Below, piece after piece: positions 34,448 to 42,228 of a stretch of 44,344 nt of DNA. How positions within the stretch are numbered: position 1 is the stretch's first letter; every line of letters begins with the position of its first letter. Source of the stretch: an uncultured Bacteroidota bacterium (GTDB lineage Bacteria; Bacteroidota; Bacteroidia; NS11-12g; UBA9320); assembly GCA_913050005.1 (NCBI GenBank), contig CAJXBI010000010.1, positions 1 through 44,344 of the forward strand. The letters are read 5' to 3'. The notes under the pieces are model-generated. The model was not told the origin of the DNA, searched no databases, and saw only the letters and a list, made by a program, of their open reading frames with translations. The position numbers were made by a program, and so were the translations under genes.

Positions 34448-34455
34448 CAAAAGTA
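34448..34455 (-). promoter_or_regulatory. -7 element for murF-alr, very close to its TTG start
   Basis: TACTTTTG on the minus strand is an exact TAnnTTTG match; only 8 nt separate it from the TTG start codon. If the transcription start lies 5-7 nt downstream, the leader is about 1-3 nt. Confidence 0.5.
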
Positions 34456-34489
34456 AGTGTTATTGTAGCTAATTTAGCAGCTTCATTTT

Positions 34490-34966
34490 ATGGCAAGACT
34501 TAATCAGCAATATACACCAAAGGAAGCAAAGGTAAAAATTGCAAAATTTTGTGCTTATCAAGAGCGTTGTCATCAAGAAGTTCGGGACAAATTATTCTTA
34601 TTTGGTTTGTTACCCAACGATGTAGAAGAAATAATTTTCGAACTAATTCAGGAGGATTTCATAAATGAAGAGCGATTTACAAAAGCTTTTGTTCGTGGTA
34701 AGTTTAACTACAAGAAATGGGGCAGGATTAAAATTACACAAGAACTTAAGAGAAGGAAGATATCGGACTACTGTATCAAAAAAGGTTTAGCAGAAATAAG
34801 CGACATAAAATACCACAGTGTTTTAGAAGAAATTTTGACTAAAAAAATAGCAAAACAATCAGATATTAAAGATTATCAAAAAAGCTACAAAGCAGTTCAG
34901 TTTGCAATTAGTAAAGGGTTTGAGGCTGAGTTAGCATGGACTATTATTAAATCATCAAAAAATTGA
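34490..34966 (+). CDS. recX: Regulatory protein RecX
   Basis: RecX binds and modulates the RecA filament. The 158-residue protein has the three-helix repeat pattern: AYQERCHQEVRDKLFLFGL and the family signature EDFINEERFTKAFVRGKFNYKKWGRIKI, then QELKRRKISDYCIKKGL. recA is not in the window. Its TGA stop is inside the TTG start of the PLP-enzyme gene (overlap 4 bp), so the pair is probably coupled. Confidence 0.92.
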   Translation: MARLNQQYTPKEAKVKIAKFCAYQERCHQEVRDKLFLFGLLPNDVEEIIFELIQEDFINEERFTKAFVRGKFNYKKWGRIKITQELKRRKISDYCIKKGLAEISDIKYHSVLEEILTKKIAKQSDIKDYQKSYKAVQFAISKGFEAELAWTIIKSSKN

Positions 34967-35850
34967 AAGGCAACCTAACTATACCAAGCCCAGTTTCAGA
35001 AATTTATACAAATTGGATTAGTGAGCATAATTCAAACATATTACTAAAGAGGGATGATTTAATTCACCCTATCATATCGGGTAACAAATGGAGAAAACTG
35101 TCAGGAATTTTAGCAAAAAACATGAGCTCTGATTACGACAGTTTAATCACCTTTGGTGGAGCATATTCAAACCACCTGTTAGCAGTGGCTGCAGTTTGTT
35201 CAATTCTTAAAATTAAATGCAAAGCTTTTGTTCGCGGGGAGGCTCCTAAGGCACTCAATGCGGTCTTAAAAATGTGTAAAATGTATGGCATGGATCTATC
35301 TTTTCTCTCGCGTGAAAACTATCAAAAGTCAAATAGAAAGTCAGGTGTTTTTGACCGAACACTATTTATTCCTGAAGGAGGAGCTTGTAGCGACGGAACA
35401 AAAGGTTGTGAAAAAATATTAAGTGAGGTTGATTTATCCAATATTGATCAAATTTTTGTGCCTTGCGGAACAGGTACAACAATAGCTGGAATGGCCAATT
35501 ATTTAAACGCTAAAAACCATAAAATTCAACTTAATGGCATACAAGTTCTCAAAGGTGAAAACTATATTACCAATGAGATTAAAAATTTATATGGAATATC
35601 TGGAATCAATGTTTATGACCAATTTCATTTTGGCGGATATGCAAAAACAAATGACAGTTTAGTTGCATTTATTCAAGATTTTATGAAACAAACAGGTGTT
35701 ATTTTAGACCCTGTATATAATGGTAAAATGATGTTTGCAATTAAAAAATTATTAGAGAACGGAGAAATCAAACAAGGTCAAAATATCTTGGCTATTCATA
35801 CAGGTGGCATTACAGGTTGGTTTGGAAAGCTTGATAAAATAACGGCATAA
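34963..35850 (+). CDS. PLP-dependent enzyme, ACC deaminase/D-cysteine desulfhydrase family
   Basis: A fold type II PLP enzyme of 295 residues, the size usual in Bacteroidota. The PLP lysine lies in SGNKWRKL near residue 42, followed by the Ser/Asn region FGGAYSNHLLAVAA, and the phosphate-binding loop VPCGTGTTIAGMANYL near 170; IHTGGITGWFG closes the protein. The family contains 1-aminocyclopropane-1-carboxylate deaminase and D-cysteine desulfhydrase, and the substrate cannot be told apart here. The start is TTG at 34963, overlapping the recX stop; no other start gives the N-terminal NLTIPSPVSEIY. The gene ends before an inverted repeat that serves the opposite strand. Confidence 0.88.
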   Translation: MKGNLTIPSPVSEIYTNWISEHNSNILLKRDDLIHPIISGNKWRKLSGILAKNMSSDYDSLITFGGAYSNHLLAVAAVCSILKIKCKAFVRGEAPKALNAVLKMCKMYGMDLSFLSRENYQKSNRKSGVFDRTLFIPEGGACSDGTKGCEKILSEVDLSNIDQIFVPCGTGTTIAGMANYLNAKNHKIQLNGIQVLKGENYITNEIKNLYGISGINVYDQFHFGGYAKTNDSLVAFIQDFMKQTGVILDPVYNGKMMFAIKKLLENGEIKQGQNILAIHTGGITGWFGKLDKITA

Positions 35851-35879
35851 AAAAAGCCCTTGTGAAATACACAAGGGCT
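35849..35879 (-). terminator. Rho-independent terminator of the DUF1573 gene
   Basis: A 10-bp perfect stem AGCCCTTGTG/CACAAGGGCT with loop AAATA. On the minus strand it is followed by a run of seven T, so it ends the leftward transcript. The + strand side lacks a T-run, so it is not bidirectional in sequence terms. Confidence 0.9.
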
Positions 35880-35899
35880 CAAATAAAATATATAGGTTA

Positions 35900-36340
35900 T
35901 TAAGGGGCAACAACTGTAGGAGGAACAGGAGTTGGAGCTCTGTTTACATTACCTCTTATTGTTAAAAACTCTGTTCCGCCAACACCATTATGTTTTATAG
36001 TAATAGTTTTAGTAAAAATCCCCGGACGTCCTTTGGAGTTGTATATAGCTGTTACTCGTCCCTCTGTTCCTGGGGCTATTGGCTCTTTAGTCCATTTAGG
36101 TGTTGTACAACCACAAGACGCCTTGACACTATTTAAAATTAAAGGTGCATTACCAGTATTTTTGAATGTGAATGTAACGGTTGCCTGAACTCCCTCTTCT
36201 ATAGTTCCAAAATCGTGTGATTTTTTTTCTAAGCTTATTTTAGGTTGAGCTTCAGTTGACAAAGTTACTTTTTCAGTTTGAGCGTATCCTGCATAGTTTA
36301 GCCCCAAAACAATAATCGATAGAATGATTAAATTTTTCAT
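35900..36340 (-). CDS. Exported DUF1573-domain protein
   Basis: About 146 residues if started at the ATG at 36340, which gives a good signal peptide (MKNLIILSIIVLGLNYAGYAQ); the track's start is 8 codons earlier. A DUF1573 beta-sandwich (about residues 30-130) holds HDFGTIEEG, FTFKNTGNAPLILNSVKASCGCTTPKW and PGTEGRV, the Cys-Gly-Cys core of the family. The family is widespread in Bacteroidota but has no settled function. The tail is Pro/Val-rich (TPVPPTVVAP). It has its own promoter and terminator and looks monocistronic. Confidence 0.92.
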   Translation of the reverse strand: MKNLIILSIIVLGLNYAGYAQTEKVTLSTEAQPKISLEKKSHDFGTIEEGVQATVTFTFKNTGNAPLILNSVKASCGCTTPKWTKEPIAPGTEGRVTAIYNSKGRPGIFTKTITIKHNGVGGTEFLTIRGNVNRAPTPVPPTVVAP

Positions 36341-36361
36341 GTTTGTGAATTTATAATTTTT

Positions 36362-36392
36362 CAAATGTAATGTTAAGAATCATTTGTGCAAA
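36362..36392 (-). promoter_or_regulatory. Complete Bacteroidota promoter for the DUF1573 gene (TTTG-N19-TACATTTG)
   Basis: On the minus strand, TTTG (complement of 36389-36392) is followed after exactly 19 nt by TACATTTG (complement of 36362-36369). This fits TTTG-N19-TAnnTTTG fully. The expected start is near 36356, about 16 nt before the ATG at 36340. It is the best -33/-7 pair in the window. Confidence 0.8.
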
Positions 36393-36425
36393 TAGAATGC
36401 CAAATTAGGTTTAATGCTAAAGGTT

Positions 36426-37190
36426 TTAAAAGCTTGGTTTTCTTTTTTCGATGAATGCCTGAGTGCCCTCTTTAAAATCGGTTAATTCAAAGCATTCAGA
36501 AAATCGGTTAATTTCAAAATCAAAACCTTCATTATCCAAATTCACAGTATTAACGCATTTGATTACAGTGTAGATAGCAATAGGCGATTTGTGAGCTAAA
36601 TTATGAACATACCGAATACACGTATTCATCAATTCTTCTATCGCAACCACCTGACTTACTAGTCCATAGCTCAAAGCTGTTTTTGCATCAATTGTTTTAG
36701 CAGAAATCAACATGTCGAGAGCACGTCCTTTTCCAATTATTTGTGACAATCTTTGTGTGCCGCCATATCCTGGAGGTAGTCCAAGATTAACTTCTGGTTG
36801 ACCAAATTTTGCATTTTCACTGGCAACTCTGACGTGACATGCCATACTTAACTCGCATCCACCACCTAAAGCAAATCCGTTAACGGCTGCAATCACCGGA
36901 ATGGAACTTTGTTCAATCTTATTGAATACAATGCCTCCATTAGTGCTCATTTCTTTAGCTTCTTTGGCACTGAAATTTGAAAATTCTGCAATATCTGCAC
37001 CAGCAGCAAAGGCTTTGTTTCCTTTGCCTGTTATAATGATTCCCCTTACACTTTGTTCTTTATTGAGGCGATCGATTTCTATTCCTATTTCTTGGATGAG
37101 CTTTATGTTAAGTGCATTTAATTTATTTTCTCTGTCAATAGTTATGAGCTGAACAATTCCTTGTTTTTCCGATATAATGTGGCTATACAT
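36426..37190 (-). CDS. Enoyl-CoA hydratase/isomerase (crotonase) family protein
   Basis: 254 residues of the crotonase fold, typical length. Oxyanion-hole and catalytic elements are present: [11 protein letters not shown] near 58, [20 protein letters not shown] with the first catalytic Glu, and [21 protein letters not shown] with the second Glu, followed by GLVSQVV. It should hydrate 2-enoyl-CoA, and may serve beta-oxidation or amino-acid degradation giving propionyl-CoA. It is divergent from the methylmalonyl-CoA mutase gene, with 60 bp between start codons. The -7 element lies only 5 nt from its ATG. Confidence 0.93.
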   Translation of the reverse strand: MYSHIISEKQGIVQLITIDRENKLNALNIKLIQEIGIEIDRLNKEQSVRGIIITGKGNKAFAAGADIAEFSNFSAKEAKEMSTNGGIVFNKIEQSSIPVIAAVNGFALGGGCELSMACHVRVASENAKFGQPEVNLGLPPGYGGTQRLSQIIGKGRALDMLISAKTIDAKTALSYGLVSQVVAIEELMNTCIRYVHNLAHKSPIAIYTVIKCVNTVNLDNEGFDFEINRFSECFELTDFKEGTQAFIEKRKPSF

Positions 37191-37195
37191 ATATA

Positions 37196-37203
37196 CAAAT
37201 TTA
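37196..37203 (-). promoter_or_regulatory. -7 element for the enoyl-CoA hydratase gene, 5 nt from ATG
   Basis: TAAATTTG on the minus strand; the 5-nt spacer TATAT separates it from the ATG at 37190. This predicts transcription starting at or next to the A of ATG, i.e. a leaderless mRNA. No TTTG at 19-nt spacing. Confidence 0.55.
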
Positions 37204-37237
37204 TAATAGTCTATCTCATTAAGTTAAAGTCTAAGGT

Positions 37238-37245
37238 TAAATTTG
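37238..37245 (+). promoter_or_regulatory. -7 element for the methylmalonyl-CoA mutase gene, 5 nt from ATG
   Basis: TAAATTTG followed by the spacer CTGAA and then ATG at 37251. The same element and spacing occur for the divergent hydratase gene on the other strand. A -33 TTTG is not seen. Confidence 0.55.
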
Positions 37246-37250
37246 CTGAA

Positions 37251-39956
37251 ATGTACATGGACAAAAACTTGTCATTCGATGAATTTTCTGAAATAGGTTT
37301 GGACGAATGGGAAAAGAAAGCCATTCACGATCTTAAAGGCAAATCACTACAAGATTTGTACTATATATCTTCAGACGGAATTAAAGTAAGTTCATATTCC
37401 AGTTTTGAAAACTCAGAGAAAAAATTCAAAATCCAACTAGGTGATTGGAAAATAGCACATTTATCTGATGGTTCTAATCAAGAAGAAGGAGTTGATTTTA
37501 CAATAACTAATTTAGATGAGCTAGGGGTTGATATGGGTAAACTATCACTAGACTCGATGTTAAAAATTGAGGAAAGTAAGGTTAGGTATATAATAGGAAC
37601 TGATTTTTATGAAAATATAGCTAGGATTAGAGCATTAAAAGTGGCCTATCCTAAGCTTGAGCTCAATGTAATTATTCCCCCCGCTAATGACGACTTTAAA
37701 TACAATAACCTTGTAAGACAAACGATTGCTGCCACATCTGCTATAATTGGTGGGGTAAATCACATATGTATATTACCTTTTGATGGTAGCAAATCCATAA
37801 AAAGTCAACGATTAGCAAAGAATATTCTACTCATTTTAAAACATGAAAGCTATTTTGATAAAATCAAGGATGCAGTTAGTGGAAGCTGGTTTTTTGAGTC
37901 GTTAACACACAAATATTTTTTAGAAATTTCAGAAAAAACCCACAATGCCCAAATAGCCAAAACTGATAAATGTTTTTCTTTTGCCTCCGGGATAGCTCCT
38001 TTTTTACGTGGTCCGTATTCTACCATGTACACAATACGTCCGTGGACAATCCGTCAATATGCGGGATTTAGTACAGCAGAAAAAAGTAACTCATTTTACA
38101 GGAATAATTTAGCAGCAGGTCAAAAAGGACTTTCAGTTGCTTTTGACCTACCAACTCATCGAGGGTATGATAGTGATCATCCTAGGGTTGAAGGCGATGT
38201 AGGAATGGCTGGAGTGGCAATTGACAGTATTGAGGATATGAAACTCCTTTTCGATCAAATCCCTTTAGGAGATATTTCTGTAAGTATGACAATGAACGGA
38301 GCGGTTCTTCCTATAATGGCATTTTACATAGCAGCTGCAAAAGAGCAAGGTGTAAGCCAAAAAAAACTAACTGGAACTATTCAAAATGATATTTTGAAAG
38401 AGTTTATGGTTAGAAACACATACATCTACCCACCCAAACCAAGCATGAGAATAATTTCGGATATATTCAAGTATGCGTCTAATAACATGCCAAAATTCAA
38501 TTGCATTAGCATCAGTGGGTATCACCTGCAAGAGGCAGGTGCTAGTCCAGAATTGGAATTAGCATATACAATATCAGATGGATTAGAATATGTAAGAACG
38601 GGTATCAATGCGGGATTATCTATTGACGATTTTGCACCAAGACTATCTTTTTTTTGGGGTATAGGAATGAATTTTTATGAGGAAATCGCCAAGCTGAGAG
38701 CAGGAAGATTGTTATGGGCTAAGTTGATAAAAAAATTTAATCCCCAGAATGAAAAGTCAATGGCCCTCAGAACACATTGCCAAACAAGTGGCTGGAGTCT
38801 TACAGAGCAAGATGCATACAATAATATTGCAAGAACAACCATAGAAGCAATGGCAGCTATTTTTGGTGGCACACAAAGTTTACATACAAATAGCTTTGAT
38901 GAGGCCATAGCATTACCTACAGAGTTTAGCGCAAAAATTGCAAGAAATACTCAAAAAATTATTCAAGAGGAAACTGGAATAATCCAAGCTATCGATCCTT
39001 GGGGTGGAAGTTTTGTAGTTGAGAAAAAGACAGTTGAAATAGCCAATAAGGCTTGGGATTACATTACAGAAATTGAAGAATTAGGAGGCATGACTTTAGC
39101 TATTGAAAAGGGCTTGCCCAAAATGAGAATAGAAGAGTGTGCTGCTATTAAGCAAGCTAGTATTGATTCTGGGAAAGATAACATTGTAGGGATAAATTGC
39201 TTTAAAGTTAGAGAAAGTCCGGATTTTGAAATATTAGAAGTAGATAACGAAGCAGTTAGAACAAATCAAATCAATAGACTTAATGCTTTGAAGGACAAAC
39301 GAGACGAAGGAGCTGTTAAAAAGATATTGGAGCAGCTAAAAGATGCTGCTAAATCAGATAAAAATTTGCTAGATATTTGCGTAGAGGCCGCATTAGCAAG
39401 AGCAACATTAGGAGAAATATCCTATGAGCTTGAAAAAGTTTATGGTCGGTATCAAGCAAAACAAAGATTGATTTCTGGGGTATATTTGAAAGAAGTGCAG
39501 AACGAAAACAGTGTAATATCAGCTCGACAAAAAGCAAATGAATTTGCTACCATAGAGGGAAGAAGGCCACGAATTTTAGTTGCTAAGATGGGTCAGGATG
39601 GGCACGATAGAGGTGCTAAAATCATAGCAACGGCATTTGCTGATTTGGGTTTTGACGTGGATATAGGTCCATTGTTTCAAACACCGGCAGAAGTTGCAAG
39701 ACAAGCTATGGAAAATGATGTACACATACTTGGTGTATCTTCACTAGCGGCAGGTCATAAAATATTGATGCCTCAAGTGGTGAACGAACTAAAAGAGCAA
39801 GGAATGGAAAATGTTGTAGTTGTTGCTGGAGGTGTAATACCAGAACAGGATCATGAATATTTATTAAGTCAAGGGGTCGATTTTATTTTTGGTCCAGGTA
39901 CAGTTATTGCGGAGGCAGCCATTGAAGTTTTACAAAAATTATTTGACTCCAATTAG
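37251..39956 (+). CDS. Methylmalonyl-CoA mutase, large subunit fused to a MutA-like N-terminal segment
   Basis: Isomerises (R)-methylmalonyl-CoA and succinyl-CoA with adenosylcobalamin. I start at the ATG at 37251 ([12 protein letters not shown]), 30 codons inside the ORF track; ATG 37257 is also possible. That makes 901 residues, against about 715 for a usual large subunit. From about residue 245 on it is a clear Mut[71 protein letters not shown]. The last 135 residues are the B12 domain (MGQDGHDRG, with the cobalt-ligand His, [17 protein letters not shown]). Residues 1-225 look like a shortened small subunit: an N-terminal [20 protein letters not shown], then [48 protein letters not shown] and GSWFFESLT, with the middle of a MutA barrel missing. 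Confidence 0.92.
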   Translation: MYMDKNLSFDEFSEIGLDEWEKKAIHDLKGKSLQDLYYISSDGIKVSSYSSFENSEKKFKIQLGDWKIAHLSDGSNQEEGVDFTITNLDELGVDMGKLSLDSMLKIEESKVRYIIGTDFYENIARIRALKVAYPKLELNVIIPPANDDFKYNNLVRQTIAATSAIIGGVNHICILPFDGSKSIKSQRLAKNILLILKHESYFDKIKDAVSGSWFFESLTHKYFLEISEKTHNAQIAKTDKCFSFASGIAPFLRGPYSTMYTIRPWTIRQYAGFSTAEKSNSFYRNNLAAGQKGLSVAFDLPTHRGYDSDHPRVEGDVGMAGVAIDSIEDMKLLFDQIPLGDISVSMTMNGAVLPIMAFYIAAAKEQGVSQKKLTGTIQNDILKEFMVRNTYIYPPKPSMRIISDIFKYASNNMPKFNCISISGYHLQEAGASPELELAYTISDGLEYVRTGINAGLSIDDFAPRLSFFWGIGMNFYEEIAKLRAGRLLWAKLIKKFNPQNEKSMALRTHCQTSGWSLTEQDAYNNIARTTIEAMAAIFGGTQSLHTNSFDEAIALPTEFSAKIARNTQKIIQEETGIIQAIDPWGGSFVVEKKTVEIANKAWDYITEIEELGGMTLAIEKGLPKMRIEECAAIKQASIDSGKDNIVGINCFKVRESPDFEILEVDNEAVRTNQINRLNALKDKRDEGAVKKILEQLKDAAKSDKNLLDICVEAALARATLGEISYELEKVYGRYQAKQRLISGVYLKEVQNENSVISARQKANEFATIEGRRPRILVAKMGQDGHDRGAKIIATAFADLGFDVDIGPLFQTPAEVARQAMENDVHILGVSSLAAGHKILMPQVVNELKEQGMENVVVVAGGVIPEQDHEYLLSQGVDFIFGPGTVIAEAAIEVLQKLFDSN

Positions 39957-40747
39957 ACAGCAACTGGTGCTTTGATTCTTGGATGTGGATCGTAATCAAT
40001 TAATTCAATGTCGTCAAATTCAATATCAAAAATTGATTTTTTAGTGGAGGTTATTTTCACTGTTGGATAGTTTCGAGCCTCTCTACTTAATTGTTCTTTA
40101 ACTTGGTTAAAATGATTACTGTATATGTGTGCATCTCCAAATGTATGTACAAATTCTCCAGGAGCTAAACCCACTTCTTGAGCTATCATAATAGTTAACA
40201 ATGCATAACTTGCTATGTTGAACGGAACACCAAGGAACATGTCTGCGCTACGCTGGTAAAGTTGGCAACTTAATTTACCGTTAGCCGTATAAAATTGGAA
40301 TAAACAATGGCAAGGAGTAAGAGCCATATCGTTAAGTTCACCTACATTCCATGCATTAACAATTATTCGCCTGCTATCAGGATTGTTTTTTAGAGTGTCT
40401 AACACATTTTGAATTTGGTCAATTTTTTCGCCACTTGGACTTTCCCAAGATCGCCACTGCTTTCCGTAAACAGGCCCTAAATCACCATTTTCGTCCGCCC
40501 AAGCGTCCCAAATTTTAACATTGTGATCTTTAAGATATTGGATATTAGTATCACCTTTTAAAAACCAGATTAGTTCATGAACTACAGACTTCCAATGAAT
40601 TTTTTTAGTGGTGATTAGCGGAAATGATTTTGAAAGATCAAATCGAAGCTGTCCTCCAAGTACACTAATAGTTCCTGTGCCTGTTCGATCTGTTTTTGTA
40701 GCACCATTTTCAAGCACATATCTTAAAAAATCTTCGTATTGCCTCAT
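39953..40747 (-). CDS. thyA: Thymidylate synthase
   Basis: ThyA methylates dUMP to dTMP using methylene-THF. The 264 residues are the size of the E. coli form. Motifs: [19 protein letters not shown] with the phosphate-binding Arg, [22 protein letters not shown], the catalytic Cys in [42 protein letters not shown] and [12 protein letters not shown] at the end. It is convergent with the mutase gene and their stop codons share the four bases TTAG. A TATATTTG element lies 13 nt before the ATG. Confidence 0.97.
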   Translation of the reverse strand: MRQYEDFLRYVLENGATKTDRTGTGTISVLGGQLRFDLSKSFPLITTKKIHWKSVVHELIWFLKGDTNIQYLKDHNVKIWDAWADENGDLGPVYGKQWRSWESPSGEKIDQIQNVLDTLKNNPDSRRIIVNAWNVGELNDMALTPCHCLFQFYTANGKLSCQLYQRSADMFLGVPFNIASYALLTIMIAQEVGLAPGEFVHTFGDAHIYSNHFNQVKEQLSREARNYPTVKITSTKKSIFDIEFDDIELIDYDPHPRIKAPVAV

Positions 40748-40760
40748 CTGTAGTACAAAT

Positions 40761-40768
40761 CAAATATA
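40761..40768 (-). promoter_or_regulatory. -7 element for thyA
   Basis: TATATTTG on the minus strand, an exact TAnnTTTG match, 13 nt before the thyA ATG. The -33 element is unclear. Confidence 0.45.
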
Positions 40769-40829
40769 TAATGTTAGAAATAAGTAAAGGAATATTTGTC
40801 GTTCTCAACAATATTTAAACTTGTATGTT

Positions 40830-40837
40830 TAGTTTTG
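40830..40837 (+). promoter_or_regulatory. -7 element for the acyltransferase gene
   Basis: TAGTTTTG, an exact TAnnTTTG match, 21 nt before the ATG at 40859. It supports the ATG as the true start, since the upstream ORF-track start at 40796 would precede the promoter. Confidence 0.5.
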
Positions 40838-40858
40838 CGGAGCTTTAAAACTAAAAAA

Positions 40859-42082
40859 ATGGCAGTAGCAATAAAATTACCAAGAATGAGTGATACAATG
40901 GAGGAAGGAACTATTGTATCTTGGTTTGTAAAAGTTGGAGATACAGTTAAATCAAGTGAGATGATAGCTGATGTTGAGACCGACAAAGCAACCATGGAAT
41001 TGGAAAATTTTGAAAAAGGGGAAGTTTTGCATCTAAATGTAGCAGAGGGTGTGACTGTACCTGTCGAGACTGTAATAGCTATAATTGGTAAGAAAGGCGA
41101 AGATTTTGAACATTTGTTGACTTATGATTCAACGGAAACTGTTGAAGCAACTCATGAGGAACCCAGCGTTCCAGTAGAAGAACCTAAATCAGCTCCTGTT
41201 GTAACAGAAAAGCAAGTTGTAACTGAAGTTTCTTCGGATAATGAAGATCGAATATTTGCTTCTCCTCTTGCTAAAAAAATTGCTGAGGATAAAGGAATTA
41301 GTCTATCTGAAGTTAATGGAAGTGGCGATAATGGAAGAATTGTCAAAAAAGATATTGAGAATTTTAAACTATCAACTCAAGCAGCCGTTACTGTGGGCAT
41401 TGAAAGTTATGAAGATGTTCCGATTACACAGATGCGCAAAACAATTGCAAAGAGACTTGCTGAAAGTAAGTTCACGGCACCTCACTTTTACTTGACCAAA
41501 GAAATTAGAATGGAAGCAGTTATAGATGCACGTAAGCGAATGAACGAGTATTCAGAATCTAAAATATCTGTAAATGACTTAGTTGTAAAAGCTGCAGCAT
41601 TAGCTCTAAAGAAACACCCCAACGTTAACTCATCGTGGTTAGTAGATAAAATTAGAATAAACCACCATGTTCACATTGGCGTTGCAGTTGCGGTTGAAGA
41701 CGGCCTGTTAGTTCCAGTTGTGAGATTTGCTGATAGCAAGTCATTGTCGCAGATTGGAACAGAAGTTAAAGATTTAGCGAGTAAGGCAAAAAATAAAGAA
41801 TTACAACCTAAAGATTGGGAGGGAAATACATTTACAATATCTAATTTAGGAATGTTTGGTATTGATGAATTTACAGCTATTGTCAACCCCCCAGATTCTT
41901 GTATACTAGCAATAGGTGGTTCAAAAGAAACTGTAATTGTTGAAAATGGCGAAATGAAGCCAGGTCACGTAATGAAAGTTACATTAAGTTGTGATCATAG
42001 AGTTGTTGACGGAGTTACAGGGGCCAAGTTCTTGAAGACTTTCCAAGAATTACTCGAAGAGCCTGTAAGACTATTGGTTTAG
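40859..42082 (+). CDS. pdhC: Dihydrolipoamide acetyltransferase, pyruvate dehydrogenase E2-type
   Basis: E2 moves the acyl group from the E1-bound thiamine adduct to CoA through a swinging lipoyl arm. Start at the ATG at 40859 (MAVAIKLPRMSDTMEEG) and not the TTG at 40796. One lipoyl domain, with the lipoylated Lys43 in ETDKATME; a Glu/Pro/Val/Thr-rich linker at about 90-145; a peripheral-subunit-binding domain (ASPLAKKIAEDKGISL, about 150-185); and a catalytic domain with PITQMRKTIAKRLAESK and the active-site SCDHRVVDG. 408 residues with a single lipoyl domain. RMSDTMEEG is typical of pyruvate E2, but a branched-chain or oxoglutarate E2 is not excluded; E1 genes are not adjacent. Confidence 0.88.
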   Translation: MAVAIKLPRMSDTMEEGTIVSWFVKVGDTVKSSEMIADVETDKATMELENFEKGEVLHLNVAEGVTVPVETVIAIIGKKGEDFEHLLTYDSTETVEATHEEPSVPVEEPKSAPVVTEKQVVTEVSSDNEDRIFASPLAKKIAEDKGISLSEVNGSGDNGRIVKKDIENFKLSTQAAVTVGIESYEDVPITQMRKTIAKRLAESKFTAPHFYLTKEIRMEAVIDARKRMNEYSESKISVNDLVVKAAALALKKHPNVNSSWLVDKIRINHHVHIGVAVAVEDGLLVPVVRFADSKSLSQIGTEVKDLASKAKNKELQPKDWEGNTFTISNLGMFGIDEFTAIVNPPDSCILAIGGSKETVIVENGEMKPGHVMKVTLSCDHRVVDGVTGAKFLKTFQELLEEPVRLLV

Positions 42083-42170
42083 GTTAAATTTAAAATCCAC
42101 TGAATAACAGACATATAATTTGTCTAGTTATAAAGTTTTGTCTATTCTTGCTTTGCCTTTTCAGGCAACT

Positions 42171-42191
42171 CTATTAAATTTCTTTTAATAG
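42171..42191 (+). repeat. 8-bp inverted repeat in the rho leader
   Basis: CTATTAAA (42171-42178) and TTTAATAG (42184-42191) are perfect reverse complements around a 5-nt loop. It lies between the acyltransferase stop and rho (146-bp gap), which also holds a short TTGCC/GGCAA hairpin at 42153-42168. Either could be a weak terminator of the upstream gene or a leader element for rho. Both are weak structures. Confidence 0.35.
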
Positions 42192-42228
42192 GCTTTAAAA
42201 CAGTAAATTAAATTATTTATAAATTAGT

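Noticed and set aside
41241-41495. 84-codon ORF on the plus strand inside the E2 acyltransferase gene
   Set aside because: A +1 frame shadow; the main frame is uninterrupted and carries all E2 motifs.
42153-42168. TTGCC/GGCAA hairpin after the acyltransferase gene as an intrinsic terminator
   Set aside because: A five-base stem with no directly following T-run; not strong enough to call.
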